This document shows, piece by piece, positions 1 to 9,448 of a stretch of DNA of 64,000 bases. Positions within the stretch are counted from its first letter, which is position 1; each line of letters starts with the position of its first letter. A program made the translations under genes and the position numbers. The stretch comes from Pectobacterium actinidiae (GTDB taxonomy: Bacteria; Pseudomonadota; Gammaproteobacteria; Enterobacterales; Enterobacteriaceae): positions 186,001-250,000 of the forward strand of contig NZ_JRMH01000002.1 of the NCBI RefSeq assembly GCF_000803315.1, written 5' to 3'. Below the pieces are notes generated by a model, which ran no database searches, was not told where the DNA came from, and saw only the letters and a list, made by a program, of their open reading frames with translations.

Positions 1-128
1 AGATCGTATGCATCAAAATTCGCCTGCATCAGCGCCAGATACTCCTCGGCTTCCGTCGGGGAGATCGACATATGCAATTGGCTGGCGATAACCTGAAGCT
101 GCTCAATATCGGGACGTTCAATAGCCAT
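1..128 (-). CDS. Amidase, N-terminal fragment (runs off the window)
   Basis: Only the first 42 or so codons are present, beginning at the ATG at 126-128 on the minus strand, preceded by a good AAGGA ribosome site. The translation begins MAIERPDIEQLQVIA and includes an acidic segment ending NFDAYD, which resembles the N-terminal helix of signature amidases from nitrile/amide degraders. The position, last in a minus-strand series after an aldoxime dehydratase, fits an amidase hydrolysing the amide made from a nitrile. The catalytic Ser-Ser-Lys core lies outside the window, so the call rests on a short N-terminus and context. Confidence 0.55.
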   Translation of the reverse strand, partial: MAIERPDIEQLQVIASQLHMSISPTEAEEYLALMQANFDAYD

Positions 129-318
129 GGTGTATCCTTTTTCCTGTTAGCTTCCGCCTGACGACGGGAAACGATAAGGTGAAAATCCGGTAGGCAACCG
201 CGCTTTTGACACATGCCCCGCCGGAGTGGGTGTCTTGACGATAGGCCATCGTAGGCTTCAAAACTTGGTTCAAACGGTCAGCCGTTTGGCTCATTAAGAC
301 AACCCGCAAGCTCGTGCG

Positions 319-1185
319 TCAGAACGCCCGCGCATAGCGGAGATTCAAACGAAAATCCTCGCGAGCGCCGTTTTCCACCGCCAGATCCCGCCCTAGCTGC
401 ATCTGGATTTGATCCTTCTGCGTCACAAATGCGGTGGTGGTGAAACGCAGGTTGGTGGTGCGCTGTTGGTTATCCTGCTTCACGCCGTCCAGCGTGGTTT
501 CACCGCCCCAGAGGTGGCCGACGCCCAACCCAAACGAGAGGGTTGGCGTTGGCATATACCGCCCCATAAGCTGCGCAGCATAGGAGACATCCTGCTCCAG
601 ACGCGCCGATCCCGGCCCGGCATCGTTATTGTCGCCATACCAGATCGCATCCCCCACCAGATCGACCGCCCATTTTTCGCCGAGGTGTTTGATATAGGCC
701 GCCTGAAGATCCACCTTCCAACGGTTTTCACCGAGGTTGAGCGGCGCGTTTTGGTCATAACGGCCTACCGGCACAGACAGATAGGGTGCCAACCCCACCA
801 CATCACGCGCGTCGTTGAGCCGAACCTTGAGTGGAACCGTCAGAATCAGATCGCCAATACCGTCAGCCGTGCCCAACCCTGCGGCGTCGCCATGACCGGA
901 TATCTGACCAAACGGCAATAAAAATTGCGGATCGAGCGTGGCGGTATCGCTCACGGCAATCGTGTGTAGCAGACGCACCATGCCGATGTGGGATTTCAGG
1001 CGGTAATCCGAACTCACTCGGTTCCCGTCGGCATAGGCCGCATCGGTGCTCGCATATTGGTAATACAGCAGGCCGACCGTTGCCCCCACCGGATTCTGTT
1101 CAAAGTCACCGGGAGCGACTTCCACAGCGTAAGCACGTGTTGTCGCCAGTAGCGCGGTAGCGAGTAAAAAAGCCTTCTTTTTCAT
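319..1185 (-). CDS. Outer-membrane channel-like protein, MetA/phenol-degradation family
   Basis: 288-residue protein. I chose the ATG at 1183-1185 because it is followed directly by a signal peptide (MKKKAFLLATALLATTRAYA, cleavage after residue 20); a longer reading frame would put 15 unlikely residues before it. The mature part is rich in alternating hydrophobic/aromatic strands and ends in Phe, as outer-membrane beta-barrels do. It resembles the MetA-type proteins found in aromatic and nitrile degradation clusters, thought to let hydrophobic substrates cross the outer membrane. It lies between the aldoxime dehydratase and the amidase start on the same strand, so a role in uptake of an aldoxime or nitrile is likely. 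Substrate is inferred from context only. Confidence 0.7.
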   Translation of the reverse strand: MKKKAFLLATALLATTRAYAVEVAPGDFEQNPVGATVGLLYYQYASTDAAYADGNRVSSDYRLKSHIGMVRLLHTIAVSDTATLDPQFLLPFGQISGHGDAAGLGTADGIGDLILTVPLKVRLNDARDVVGLAPYLSVPVGRYDQNAPLNLGENRWKVDLQAAYIKHLGEKWAVDLVGDAIWYGDNNDAGPGSARLEQDVSYAAQLMGRYMPTPTLSFGLGVGHLWGGETTLDGVKQDNQQRTTNLRFTTTAFVTQKDQIQMQLGRDLAVENGAREDFRLNLRYARAF

Positions 1186-1250
1186 GGTTGATATCTCCGC
1201 AGAACAAAGCACGCATGAAGGAAACCGCACGCGTTTAGGGAATGACCGCG

Positions 1251-2327
1251 TTAAGCATGGTCGTAGGGACAGGCTGACTGACGTTTAGCGTCACGCAGCA
1301 TGCCGGTATGCGGGTGGCAGTTGATGTATTCGAAATGTTGATAACGCGCATCCGATACCGAAACTTCGTGGTACAGCCTCAGCGCCGACAGTGATGTCGC
1401 AACCCGGCAGAAGGTGGTGAAGATACGCAGGTGTGTGGGGTGTGATTCCGCCCAGCGTTCAAGCTTCTCAAGCGAGCGCCAGTGGCCGAGGTTGTAGCTC
1501 GTATCCAACAGGTTACCGTCCAGATCGATGTTACGAACGAAGCGATTGCTGTAACAGCCCACGGCCTGACCGTCATCGCGCAGGAAATCCATCCCCGCTT
1601 GCAACGTAGGCAAGATCTCATTGAAATAAAGCGTACGCTCCTCTTCCTCCGCGTGCGTCCAGTCTTGCCCGGAGCGAATCACCGCGATGTTGTCATGTCC
1701 CTGAACCTGCACGCGTCCCCCCTGTGCAGGATCGCCAGACAGGATGCGCAGTTCGCCGCTCGGCTGGAGCCAGTCGGTTTGTGAGAGCGGTAAACGGTCA
1801 CGCATCGACCCCCAGTAACCGTGCTCTTCAATCTCATCACTGACGCTCTCCATGACGCCGCCGACGCCCGGCAAGCTATCGCGAAAGGCATACAGCGTTT
1901 CAAACTGTTTCGCATCCGGTAGCGTGACCTCGCGGAAGTAGCCGATGCCCTCCTGCAAGCGGACATCGGCCGCCCACCACTCGCTCACCTCAGGCTGGCG
2001 GAGCCAACGGCAATAAGCCGCCGGATCGCGCCAATAGCCGACGATCATCAGGTTGTCATAGCCTGCGTTATCGAGATGGTGGGTCAGATCGTAGCTGAGC
2101 GGTCCGTTAGTACAGGCAAAGCTGCCAACGATGTGACGCATGGCCTGTAGCGCCGCCGGGCGTCGTTCTTCGCCCTGAAACTGCACGCCGAGATAACACA
2201 TGACGACTTGTTGTAGCGTGTCATCCGCACGCGCCACCCACATGGGAAAAGGAGGCTGGTAGTCATCCGGCACGCGGCGAGACAACGTGCGTGGACAGGT
2301 CAAGTGTTTAGCAATTGCCGATTCCAT
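1251..2327 (-). CDS. oxd: Aldoxime dehydratase (heme enzyme, EC 4.99.1 class)
   Basis: 358 residues, the usual length for OxdA/OxdRE-type phenylacetaldoxime/aliphatic aldoxime dehydratases, which dehydrate R-CH=N-OH to the nitrile R-CN on a ferrous heme. Residues known to matter in the characterised enzymes fall at the same numbers here: Arg178, Ser219, heme-ligand His299 and catalytic His320. An AGGAG site lies 5 bases before the ATG. Downstream on the same strand are a channel-like protein and an amidase, and an AraC regulator is divergent, the classic aldoxime-nitrile gene arrangement. Plants make phenylacetaldoxime and indole-3-acetaldoxime, so a plant-derived substrate is plausible for this organism (inference). 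Confidence 0.9.
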   Translation of the reverse strand: MESAIAKHLTCPRTLSRRVPDDYQPPFPMWVARADDTLQQVVMCYLGVQFQGEERRPAALQAMRHIVGSFACTNGPLSYDLTHHLDNAGYDNLMIVGYWRDPAAYCRWLRQPEVSEWWAADVRLQEGIGYFREVTLPDAKQFETLYAFRDSLPGVGGVMESVSDEIEEHGYWGSMRDRLPLSQTDWLQPSGELRILSGDPAQGGRVQVQGHDNIAVIRSGQDWTHAEEEERTLYFNEILPTLQAGMDFLRDDGQAVGCYSNRFVRNIDLDGNLLDTSYNLGHWRSLEKLERWAESHPTHLRIFTTFCRVATSLSALRLYHEVSVSDARYQHFEYINCHPHTGMLRDAKRQSACPYDHA

Positions 2328-2744
2328 AAGATCTCCTGGTCACTAACGTGGAAAAGCGTGAAAGGTCGTGTTCGCAACGCTTTCATACTAGGTGGCACCT
2401 TTTACGACGCGCTTGTGTGACAGCGTCAATGACATGGTTGAGAAGGACAGAAGGTGAGCAGGGCGAATGCCGTAGCGCAGATGCGTTATTTCGGTGCAGA
2501 TTGCTCAGTTTGCATGCACCACGTTGTGTCTTTTTCACGCATCCATGCGGCAGCATACCTGGCCGTAAACATGACAACATCTGTGCCTATTTTTCCACTT
2601 CGATGCCCACGCCGCGTGGTCTGGACGGGAAACCGCGGTTTGCCACTCGCAATCGCCTTACCGCTCTGGTGCGATATTTGCATTAAGCCAATACAGAGCG
2701 TGAGGTTTACCTGTGAGAACGGTTCGGTAATGAGGGTGAAGACG
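2328..2744. promoter_or_regulatory. Divergent intergenic region between oxd and the AraC regulator
   Basis: 417 bases without a convincing gene. It must carry the divergent promoters of the aldoxime dehydratase (minus) and of the AraC-family gene (plus). The regulator's reading frame stays open back to 2454, but the extra N-terminal residues look like translated non-coding DNA. I could not pick out a clear promoter or repeat operator. Confidence 0.4.
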
Positions 2745-3689
2745 ATGAGCAAGACCTATTATTCGACCATCAATGTCGCTGCCCCCCAGCGATTTGACTA
2801 TTGGAAAGAAGTGGTGCTGCGACACTGTATTCCCGCAGCCAGCAAACCATTGATGGGAAACGATTTTGAGGGAAACCTCGATGTCCGTAATGTCGGTCTG
2901 GTGGACATCTGCTCATTGTCCTCCCCGCTTCACTACTGGGAGCGCACGCCTCGACATTTACGCACCGGTCCGGACGACGATCTGTGGTTGGGCTATATCC
3001 AAAACGGCAGTGGACAACTGGAACAAGGTGAGCGTCGGGCGCTGTTAACACCGGACAGCATGGTCCTTTACGACGCGGCGCAGACGTTCCGCTTCAGTAT
3101 CGGTGGTCAGGCGACACATCTGGTGCGCATCCCCCGCCATTTGTTGAGTAGCCGATTGCCCGGCGTGGAAAACCTGACGGCGATACTGCTCAACGATCGT
3201 CAACCCGGTATTGTGCCGCTGCGTGAAATGTTACGGCAAAGCACGGAAGCTGCGTCATGGCAGCAGAACCCTGATATAGCCGGACGCTTTTCCCAAACGC
3301 TGCTGGATTTGTTGGTGCTCAGTCTGGAGCTTCAGGATCTGAATAATGTAGGGGCGGAACGCGATCTCTATGCCCGCATGATGAATTACATTCAACGCCA
3401 TCTGACCGAATCCGATCTCAATATTGAACGCCTTGCACACGCTCACCATGTTTCCACACGAACGGTGACTCGGGCATTTGCCCGCCACCAGAAAACGCCC
3501 ATGGCCGTGATCTGGCATGAACGCCTGAAGGCGAGCCATGAAGCCATCAGTCGTGGACGGGTTCGCAGCGTTTCACAAGCGGCGCTCGACTTTGGTTTCT
3601 CTGACTTTTCCCATTTCAGCCACGCGTTCCGCAAAGCGTTTGGGCTTTCGCCACGCACGCTATTACAAAGCAATAACGAGCCGGGATGA
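2745..3689 (+). CDS. AraC-family transcriptional regulator of the aldoxime cluster
   Basis: 314 residues from the ATG at 2745, which has a GAGGGTGA ribosome site just upstream; an in-frame ATG at 2730 is an alternative. N-terminal about 190 residues form an AraC-binding-like sensor domain (begins MSKTYYSTINV, FDYWKEVV). The C-terminal roughly 100 residues contain the two helix-turn-helix motifs of AraC/XylS proteins (HVSTRTVTRAFARHQKTP and the FGFSDFSHFSHAFRKAFG signature). It is divergent from the aldoxime dehydratase and is probably its aldoxime- or nitrile-responsive activator, as with NitR-like regulators in similar clusters. Target and inducer are inferred from position. Confidence 0.85.
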   Translation: MSKTYYSTINVAAPQRFDYWKEVVLRHCIPAASKPLMGNDFEGNLDVRNVGLVDICSLSSPLHYWERTPRHLRTGPDDDLWLGYIQNGSGQLEQGERRALLTPDSMVLYDAAQTFRFSIGGQATHLVRIPRHLLSSRLPGVENLTAILLNDRQPGIVPLREMLRQSTEAASWQQNPDIAGRFSQTLLDLLVLSLELQDLNNVGAERDLYARMMNYIQRHLTESDLNIERLAHAHHVSTRTVTRAFARHQKTPMAVIWHERLKASHEAISRGRVRSVSQAALDFGFSDFSHFSHAFRKAFGLSPRTLLQSNNEPG

Positions 3690-3827
3690 TAATCGTTCAC
3701 TGCCGGTGGCGAAAAACGCAGACGACCTTGCCACCGATGTGACGTAAAAAACTGCAATCAACATCGCCAAAAGCAGTACAATCTGGCGGATGCTCTATGT
3801 TGATAGAGGTATGATGAGACCCCGCCC

Positions 3828-5546
3828 ATGGTTAGCCAGATTGATCTGATTCTTTCCCTGTTACAGCAGATGTGTGTTTATCTGGTTATCGCCTATCTGC
3901 TCAGTAAAACACCGCTTTTTATCCCGCTGATGCAGGTCACCATCCGCCTGCCGCACAAGCTGGTCTGCTATCTGGTTTTTTCCGTGTTTTGCATTATGGG
4001 AACCTATTTCGGCCTGCATATCGACGATTCTATTGCCAATACCCGCGCAACGGGTGCCGTGCTCGGCGGCATGCTGGGCGGCCCTTCCGTCGGTTTTCTC
4101 GTCGGATTAACGGGCGGGTTACACCGTTATTCGATGGGCGGTATGACCGCGCTGGCCTGTATGCTGTCGACGATTGCCGAAGGCCTGCTCGGCGGGCTGT
4201 TACACCGCTATCTGGCACGCCGCAACCGCATCGATCTGCTGTTTCAGCCCCTCGTCGTCGGCCTGACCGCACTGGTAGCAGAATGCCTGCAAATGGCGAT
4301 TATTCTGCTGGTCGCCCGTCCGTTTGATAACGCGATTGAGTTGGTAAGCGATATTGCGCTACCGATGATGATCACCAACACCATCGGTGCCGCCATGTTC
4401 ATGCGCATCCTGCTCGACCGGCGCGCCATTTTTGAAAAATACACCTCCGCATTTTCCGCCAAGGCATTGCAAATCGCCGCCCGCGCCGAAGGAGCGCTGC
4501 GTCAGGGGTTTAACCCACAAAACAGTATGCGCGTTGCCCGTATTTTGTATGAAGAGCTGGGCGTGGGTGCCGTAGCCATTACCGATCGCGACAAACTGCT
4601 GGCCTTCATCGGACTGGGCGACGACCACCATAACGTTGGTGCGCCCATCACGTCATCACACACGCGCCGGGCGATAGACAACAACCAGGTGGTGTATGCA
4701 GACGGCAACGAAGTGTCTTACACCTGTTCAGTGTCATCACACTGCAAACTTGGTTCCACGCTGGTGATCCCGCTGCGTGGGGAAGATCAGCGTGTTGTCG
4801 GCACGATCAAGCTTTATGAGCCCAAGAATAAGCTCTTTTCCAGCATTAACCGTACGCTAGGGGAAGGGATTGCCCACCTGCTTTCTGCACAGATTCTGAC
4901 AGGCCGCTTTGAACAGCAGAAACAGCTGCTTGCCCAGTCGGAAATCAAGCTGTTGCACGCGCAGGTCAACCCGCATTTTCTGTTCAACGCGCTGAATACC
5001 CTATCTGCCGTCATACGGCGCGATCCTGCTCACGCTCGCCAACTGGTGCTATCTCTGTCGACATTTTTCCGTAAAAACCTCAAACGCAGCAACGATGAAG
5101 TGTCACTCAATGACGAGTTGGAGCACGTTAATGCCTATCTCGAAATCGAAAAGGCACGCTTTGCCGATCACCTAACCGTAGACATTTCTCTGCCGGAAAC
5201 GCTACGTGAGGCGCGATTACCCGCGTTTTCCCTGCAACCCATTGTCGAAAATGCGATTAAACATGGTATCTCACAGATGATTGAAAGTGGGTACATCCAC
5301 ATCAGCGGACGCCTGCACGCCAACACGCTGGAGCTGTCAGTGGAAGATAACGCCGGCACCTACCAACCCCGCAGCGGCGGTGATGGGCTAGGCATGAATC
5401 TGGTCGACCGCCGTATCAAAGCACGTTACGGCAACCGCTATGGCATCACCGTGGTTAGCGAGGCCGATAAATTCACCCGGGTCGAAGTGCGCGTCCCACT
5501 GATCTCACCGCGTCAAGTACTGAAAAAGCTGGATAGCGTGGCGTGA
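3828..5546 (+). CDS. btsS: Sensor histidine kinase BtsS (LytS family)
   Basis: 572 residues, closely similar over its length to E. coli BtsS/YehU, the high-affinity pyruvate sensor. N-terminal about 200 residues are six hydrophobic segments (5TM-LYT type) containing GTYFGLHIDDSIANTRATGA; a GAF-like domain follows (about 220-355); then the LytS kinase core with the phosphoacceptor region LHAQVNPHFLFNALNT and the ATP-binding N-box QPIVENAIKHG. The partner in E. coli is the LytTR-type regulator BtsR, encoded next to it; here the next gene is asd on the other strand and the previous gene is an AraC regulator, so the partner is not adjacent. Confidence 0.9.
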   Translation: MVSQIDLILSLLQQMCVYLVIAYLLSKTPLFIPLMQVTIRLPHKLVCYLVFSVFCIMGTYFGLHIDDSIANTRATGAVLGGMLGGPSVGFLVGLTGGLHRYSMGGMTALACMLSTIAEGLLGGLLHRYLARRNRIDLLFQPLVVGLTALVAECLQMAIILLVARPFDNAIELVSDIALPMMITNTIGAAMFMRILLDRRAIFEKYTSAFSAKALQIAARAEGALRQGFNPQNSMRVARILYEELGVGAVAITDRDKLLAFIGLGDDHHNVGAPITSSHTRRAIDNNQVVYADGNEVSYTCSVSSHCKLGSTLVIPLRGEDQRVVGTIKLYEPKNKLFSSINRTLGEGIAHLLSAQILTGRFEQQKQLLAQSEIKLLHAQVNPHFLFNALNTLSAVIRRDPAHARQLVLSLSTFFRKNLKRSNDEVSLNDELEHVNAYLEIEKARFADHLTVDISLPETLREARLPAFSLQPIVENAIKHGISQMIESGYIHISGRLHANTLELSVEDNAGTYQPRSGGDGLGMNLVDRRIKARYGNRYGITVVSEADKFTRVEVRVPLISPRQVLKKLDSVA

Positions 5547-5601
5547 TGGGGATGACACGCCAAATATCGGCATAAGAAGAGTGACGGAGCGGTAATCGAA
5601 A

Positions 5602-5630
5602 CTGGCGCAACACAACCGCTGTTGCGCCAG
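5602..5630. terminator. Hairpin between convergent btsS and asd
   Basis: Perfect 11-bp stem CTGGCGCAACA / TGTTGCGCCAG with a 7-base loop, between the 3' ends of btsS and asd. There is no strong T run on either side, so termination may be partial; it could serve both strands. Confidence 0.6.
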
Positions 5631-5670
5631 AAAAGCGGAGAACGATAGCAATATAACTACAGCAAGATAA

Positions 5671-6774
5671 CTACAGCAGGATGCGCAGCATACGGCGCAG
5701 CGGTTCAGCGGCTCCCCACAGCAGCTGATCGCCGACCGTGAAGGCGGACAGGTATTCCGGCCCCATGTTCAGCTTACGCAGACGACCCACCGGCGTGGAA
5801 AGCGTACCCGTTACCGCAGCAGGGGTCAGCTCACGCATGGTGATGTCACGATCGTTCGGCACCACTTTCACCCAGTCATTGTGGGTAGCCAGCAGTTGTT
5901 CGATTTCCGGCAGCGCCACGTCTTTTTTCAATTTGATGGTGAACGCCTGGCTATGGCAGCGCAACGCGCCAACGCGCACGCAAAGACCGTCAACAGGAAT
6001 GACGCTGCTGGTGCTAAGAATCTTGTTGGTTTCCGCCTGACCTTTCCACTCTTCGCGGCTCTGGCCGTTATCCAGCTGTTTGTCGATCCACGGAATCAGG
6101 CTACCCGCCAATGGCACGCCGAAGTTATCGGTCGGCAGCGAACCACTACGAGTCAGCGCGGTGACTTTGCGTTCGATATCCAGAATCGCAGAGGCCGGAT
6201 CCTGTAGCTCTTGCGCTACTTCACCGTGCAACGCTCCCATCTGTGCCAACAGTTCACGCATGTGACGCGCACCGCCGCCAGAAGCAGCCTGATACGTCGC
6301 AGCAGAAACCCACTCCACCAGATTGTTAGCAAACAGGCCGCCCAATGACATCAGCATCAGGCTGACGGTACAGTTACCGCCCGCAAAGGTTTTGATGCCT
6401 TTATCCAGACCCTGTTGAATCACCCCGTGGTTCACCGGATCCAGAATAATAATCGCGTCATCTTTCATACGCAGTGAGGATGCAGCGTCGATCCAGTAAC
6501 CCTGCCAGCCACTTTCACGCAGCTTTGGGTAGACTTCATTGGTATAATCGCCGCCCTGACAGGTAATGATGATGTCCAGCGCGCGCAGAGCTTCGATATT
6601 ATAAGCATCCTGCAATACGCCTTGATGACCGCCCAGCGCCGGAGCAGGTTCGCCGTGCTGAGAAGTCGAAAAGAATACCGGGTGAATCACATCAAAGTCG
6701 CGTTCTTCCACCATGCGCTGCATGAGAACCGAGCCGACCATACCGCGCCAGCCAATAAAACCAACATTTTTCAT
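5671..6774 (-). CDS. asd: Aspartate-semialdehyde dehydrogenase
   Basis: 367 residues, same length as E. coli Asd. Converts 4-aspartyl phosphate to aspartate-4-semialdehyde with NADPH, the branch point to lysine/diaminopimelate, methionine and threonine. The N-terminus [15 protein letters not shown] is the NADP-binding loop, and the active-site cysteine is Cys135 in GGNCTVS. Cytoplasmic and essential for cell-wall synthesis in relatives. It stands alone, with yhgN divergent as in E. coli. Confidence 0.97.
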   Translation of the reverse strand: MKNVGFIGWRGMVGSVLMQRMVEERDFDVIHPVFFSTSQHGEPAPALGGHQGVLQDAYNIEALRALDIIITCQGGDYTNEVYPKLRESGWQGYWIDAASSLRMKDDAIIILDPVNHGVIQQGLDKGIKTFAGGNCTVSLMLMSLGGLFANNLVEWVSAATYQAASGGGARHMRELLAQMGALHGEVAQELQDPASAILDIERKVTALTRSGSLPTDNFGVPLAGSLIPWIDKQLDNGQSREEWKGQAETNKILSTSSVIPVDGLCVRVGALRCHSQAFTIKLKKDVALPEIEQLLATHNDWVKVVPNDRDITMRELTPAAVTGTLSTPVGRLRKLNMGPEYLSAFTVGDQLLWGAAEPLRRMLRILL

Positions 6775-7071
6775 GGTAACTGTCCTGCTTTGGGGGTAAC
6801 AAAAAGAATTCTGGCTAACGTCGATAGCGCTTGGTTATTGCTGACTCAGCGATTTGCGGCAGAGATTGCGCGTGTCGTGTCGTAAACCCGTAAATAATTG
6901 TGTCATTCAGCCTTACAAAATGTACATCAAGTCGCAAGTGAATTTATTCGATAGTACGCCCTTTTTCAGCAGTCATTCTAATATCATCGACCTGACACAG
7001 AATAATAACGTTGACCCACCCATGAAGGTGGTACAGGTCAGGCAACAAGGTTTCGGGAGTAAAAAACCAAC
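6775..7071. promoter_or_regulatory. Divergent asd / yhgN promoter region
   Basis: 297 bases with no gene. AT-rich stretches around 6895-7000 probably hold the promoters of asd (minus) and yhgN (plus). There is an imperfect hairpin in the yhgN leader near 7014-7045 (CCACCCATGAAGGTGG). No lysine-riboswitch-like structure was recognised. Confidence 0.4.
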
Positions 7072-7665
7072 ATGACAGAAATGATCTCCGCAACGGTGCT
7101 GCTGTTGCTCATTATGGATCCACTCGGCAACCTGCCGATTTTTATGTCCGTTCTCAAGCATCTCGACCCCAAACGCCGACGCGTGGTGCTGATCCGTGAA
7201 ATGCTGATCGCACTCGGGCTGATGCTGATTTTCCTGTTTGCGGGCGAACGCATTCTGGCGTTCCTGAATCTGCGCACCGAAACCGTGTCGATTTCCGGCG
7301 GTATCGTGCTGTTCCTCATTGCGATTCGTATGATTTTCCCCTCGCAGGAAGGCAACAGCAGCGGTCTGCCAGCCGGAGAAGAACCGTTTCTGGTGCCAAT
7401 GGCGATTCCGCTGGTCGCGGGGCCGTCGATTCTCGCGGCGCTAATGCTGCTTTCCCACCAGTATCCCGACCAGTTGCCGCACCTGACGCTGGCGCTATTT
7501 ATCGCCTGGACGATCTCGTTCATCATCCTGCTGATGTCAGATATGTTCTTACGTTTGTTGGGTGAGAAAGGGGTCAGCGCGCTGGAGAAATTGATGGGGC
7601 TGATTCTGGTGATGCTATCAACGCAGATGTTCCTCGACGGCGTACGCGCTTATATGAAGTTATAA
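7072..7665 (+). CDS. yhgN: MarC-family inner-membrane protein YhgN
   Basis: 197 residues, six hydrophobic segments, closely matching E. coli YhgN (MDPLGNLPIFMSVLKH, SGGIVLFLIAIRMIFPS, GNSSGLPAGEEPF, IPLVAGPSILA). MarC-family proteins are inner-membrane proteins whose transported substrate is not established; a general amino-acid or drug exporter role has been suggested but not proven. Neighbourhood with asd is the same as in E. coli. Confidence 0.92.
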   Translation: MTEMISATVLLLLIMDPLGNLPIFMSVLKHLDPKRRRVVLIREMLIALGLMLIFLFAGERILAFLNLRTETVSISGGIVLFLIAIRMIFPSQEGNSSGLPAGEEPFLVPMAIPLVAGPSILAALMLLSHQYPDQLPHLTLALFIAWTISFIILLMSDMFLRLLGEKGVSALEKLMGLILVMLSTQMFLDGVRAYMKL

Positions 7666-8001
7666 CTGCGTCATTGCCCTCTGTAGTCACATTTTTTATG
7701 CCGACTAAGAGGCGGTTTCGTGCGCGATAATACCGTAATTTCCATGCTACTGCGTAGCACGCGCCCGACGCAGGGCGCTCAGTCGCCGCCGCCCTGCGAA
7801 CCCAGGCTTCCGGCTAAATCATGCCGCTAGCGATGCCATCGGCGTTCATGATCACCCTTCGAGCCACCAGTGAGGCGTTCCCGACGCCGCACTGGCTTTC
7901 GCGGCATCCATGCCGCTCACTCGGTGCTCATGATCACCGCTGCATAATTTTTACGCCGGATTAATGTCAAAACCTTCCCTTGTAGAGTAGGGCTAAATAC
8001 A
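7666..8001. repeat. GC-rich intergenic region with hairpin and imperfect direct repeat
   Basis: 336 bases without a gene. It holds a hairpin with perfect arms CGCAGGGCG (7769-7777) and CGCCCTGCG (7790-7798), and an imperfect direct repeat: CATGCCGC...TTCATGATCACC at 7820-7856 and CATGCCGC...CTCATGATCACC at 7909-7938. The composition and repeats suggest a dispersed intergenic element rather than lost coding sequence. I do not recognise the family. Confidence 0.45.
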
Positions 8002-9378
8002 TTACAGCAAAATACTACCTATCGCTGCCAGCAGGAACGCGATGGTGCCGAGCAGCGTTTCCATCACTGTCCAAGTTTTCAGCGTCGTTTTCTCATCCAT
8101 TTCGAGGAAGCGGCTGACCAGCCAGAAGCCTGAGTCATTCACATGTGACAGCACCGTCGCACCACCAGCAATTGCCACCACAATAAAGCACAGGTCAAAT
8201 TGACTTAATCCTGTGGTTGCCGCCACCGTGGGTGCCATCAGCGCGGCTGTCGTCGTCAGCGCCACCGTCGCGGAACCTTGTGCCACGCGCAGTGCCATCG
8301 ACACCACAAATGCCGCCACAATAACCGGCATTCCTGTATCCGCCAAGGCACCAGACAACGCATTGCCGATACCACTGGCACGCAGAACGCCACCGAACAT
8401 GCCGCCTGCTCCCGTCACCAGAATAATCGAGCAAATTGGCCCTAACGCCCCGTCACAAATTTTTTCAAGATGTGAGCCGCTTTTGCGACCGCTAAAGACC
8501 ATCAGCGCGAAGAACACTGTAATCAGTAGCGCAACCGGGGTTTTTCCCAGCATACGCAAGAATTGTACGACGCCATTATCGCCGCTCACTATTCCCATGA
8601 CCGTCAGCGTATTCAGCCCAGTATCAAGGAAGATCAACACCAGTGGCAGCAGCAGAATGCTCAATACCACGGAAAAGCGCGGTGGGTTAACCGTCGAATC
8701 AGTTTCAACAGCGGACAGAAAACTTGACGGCAGTTTGATATCGAACTTTTTCCCCGCGTACAGGCCATAGAGATAGCCGCCGAAATACCAGGTTGGCAGC
8801 GCAATGATCGTACCGATTATCACCAATAACCCGATGTTGGCACCTAACAATTCACTGGCCGCAACCGGACCGGGATGGGGAGGAACCAGCGCATGCATTG
8901 CTGCAAACGCACCCGCAGCAGGAAAAGCATATTTTAGTGTCGAACCACCGAAGCGTTTCGCGACACTAAAAATAATCGGTAGCATCACTACCAGACCCGC
9001 GTCAAAGAAGATCGGAAAACCAAACAAGAGAGAAGCGACACCCAGCGCAAAAGGCGCACGGTGTTCACCAAATTTATTGATCAGGGTATCAGCTAAGACA
9101 TTAGCCCCCCCAGTCACCTCCAACAGTCTGCCAATCATGGCTCCCAATCCTACCAGCAGCGCAACAGATGCCAGCGTGCTGCCAAAACCACTGAGCAGCG
9201 TCGGGACTATCTTTTCGTACGGCGTTTTCGTTACCAGCGCAGTGATCAAACTGACCAACGTCAGCGCCAGAAACGCGTGGATTTTAAAGCGCATAATCAG
9301 CACCAGTAACAGTGCGACTGCACCGGCGGCAATGGTCAACAACACACTGGCGCTATAGGCGGAGGTGATTTCTGTCAT
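8002..9378 (-). CDS. Gluconate permease, GntP family
   Basis: 458 residues, about 12 hydrophobic segments, with GntP-family features such as VPPHPGPVAA, FGFPIFFDAGLVVMLP and the C-terminal LSHVNDSGFWLVSRF. Imports gluconate by proton symport. It is divergent from gntK, with CRP and GntR sites in between. In E. coli the equivalent genes are gntT and gntU; this sequence does not clearly follow either, so I leave the symbol open. Confidence 0.88.
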   Translation of the reverse strand: MTEITSAYSASVLLTIAAGAVALLLVLIMRFKIHAFLALTLVSLITALVTKTPYEKIVPTLLSGFGSTLASVALLVGLGAMIGRLLEVTGGANVLADTLINKFGEHRAPFALGVASLLFGFPIFFDAGLVVMLPIIFSVAKRFGGSTLKYAFPAAGAFAAMHALVPPHPGPVAASELLGANIGLLVIIGTIIALPTWYFGGYLYGLYAGKKFDIKLPSSFLSAVETDSTVNPPRFSVVLSILLLPLVLIFLDTGLNTLTVMGIVSGDNGVVQFLRMLGKTPVALLITVFFALMVFSGRKSGSHLEKICDGALGPICSIILVTGAGGMFGGVLRASGIGNALSGALADTGMPVIVAAFVVSMALRVAQGSATVALTTTAALMAPTVAATTGLSQFDLCFIVVAIAGGATVLSHVNDSGFWLVSRFLEMDEKTTLKTWTVMETLLGTIAFLLAAIGSILL

Positions 9379-9424
9379 CGTTAATAATCTCTTTAGGGCA
9401 TTCGGTCTGGGTTGGCTGATTGTT

Positions 9425-9440
9425 TGTGAGGCGTATCACA
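9425..9440. promoter_or_regulatory. CRP-cAMP binding site, gluconate genes
   Basis: TGTGAGGCGTATCACA is a perfect TGTGA-N6-TCACA inverted repeat, in the divergent region between the permease and gntK. It predicts catabolite control of one or both genes. Confidence 0.8.
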
Positions 9441-9448
9441 TCATTATT

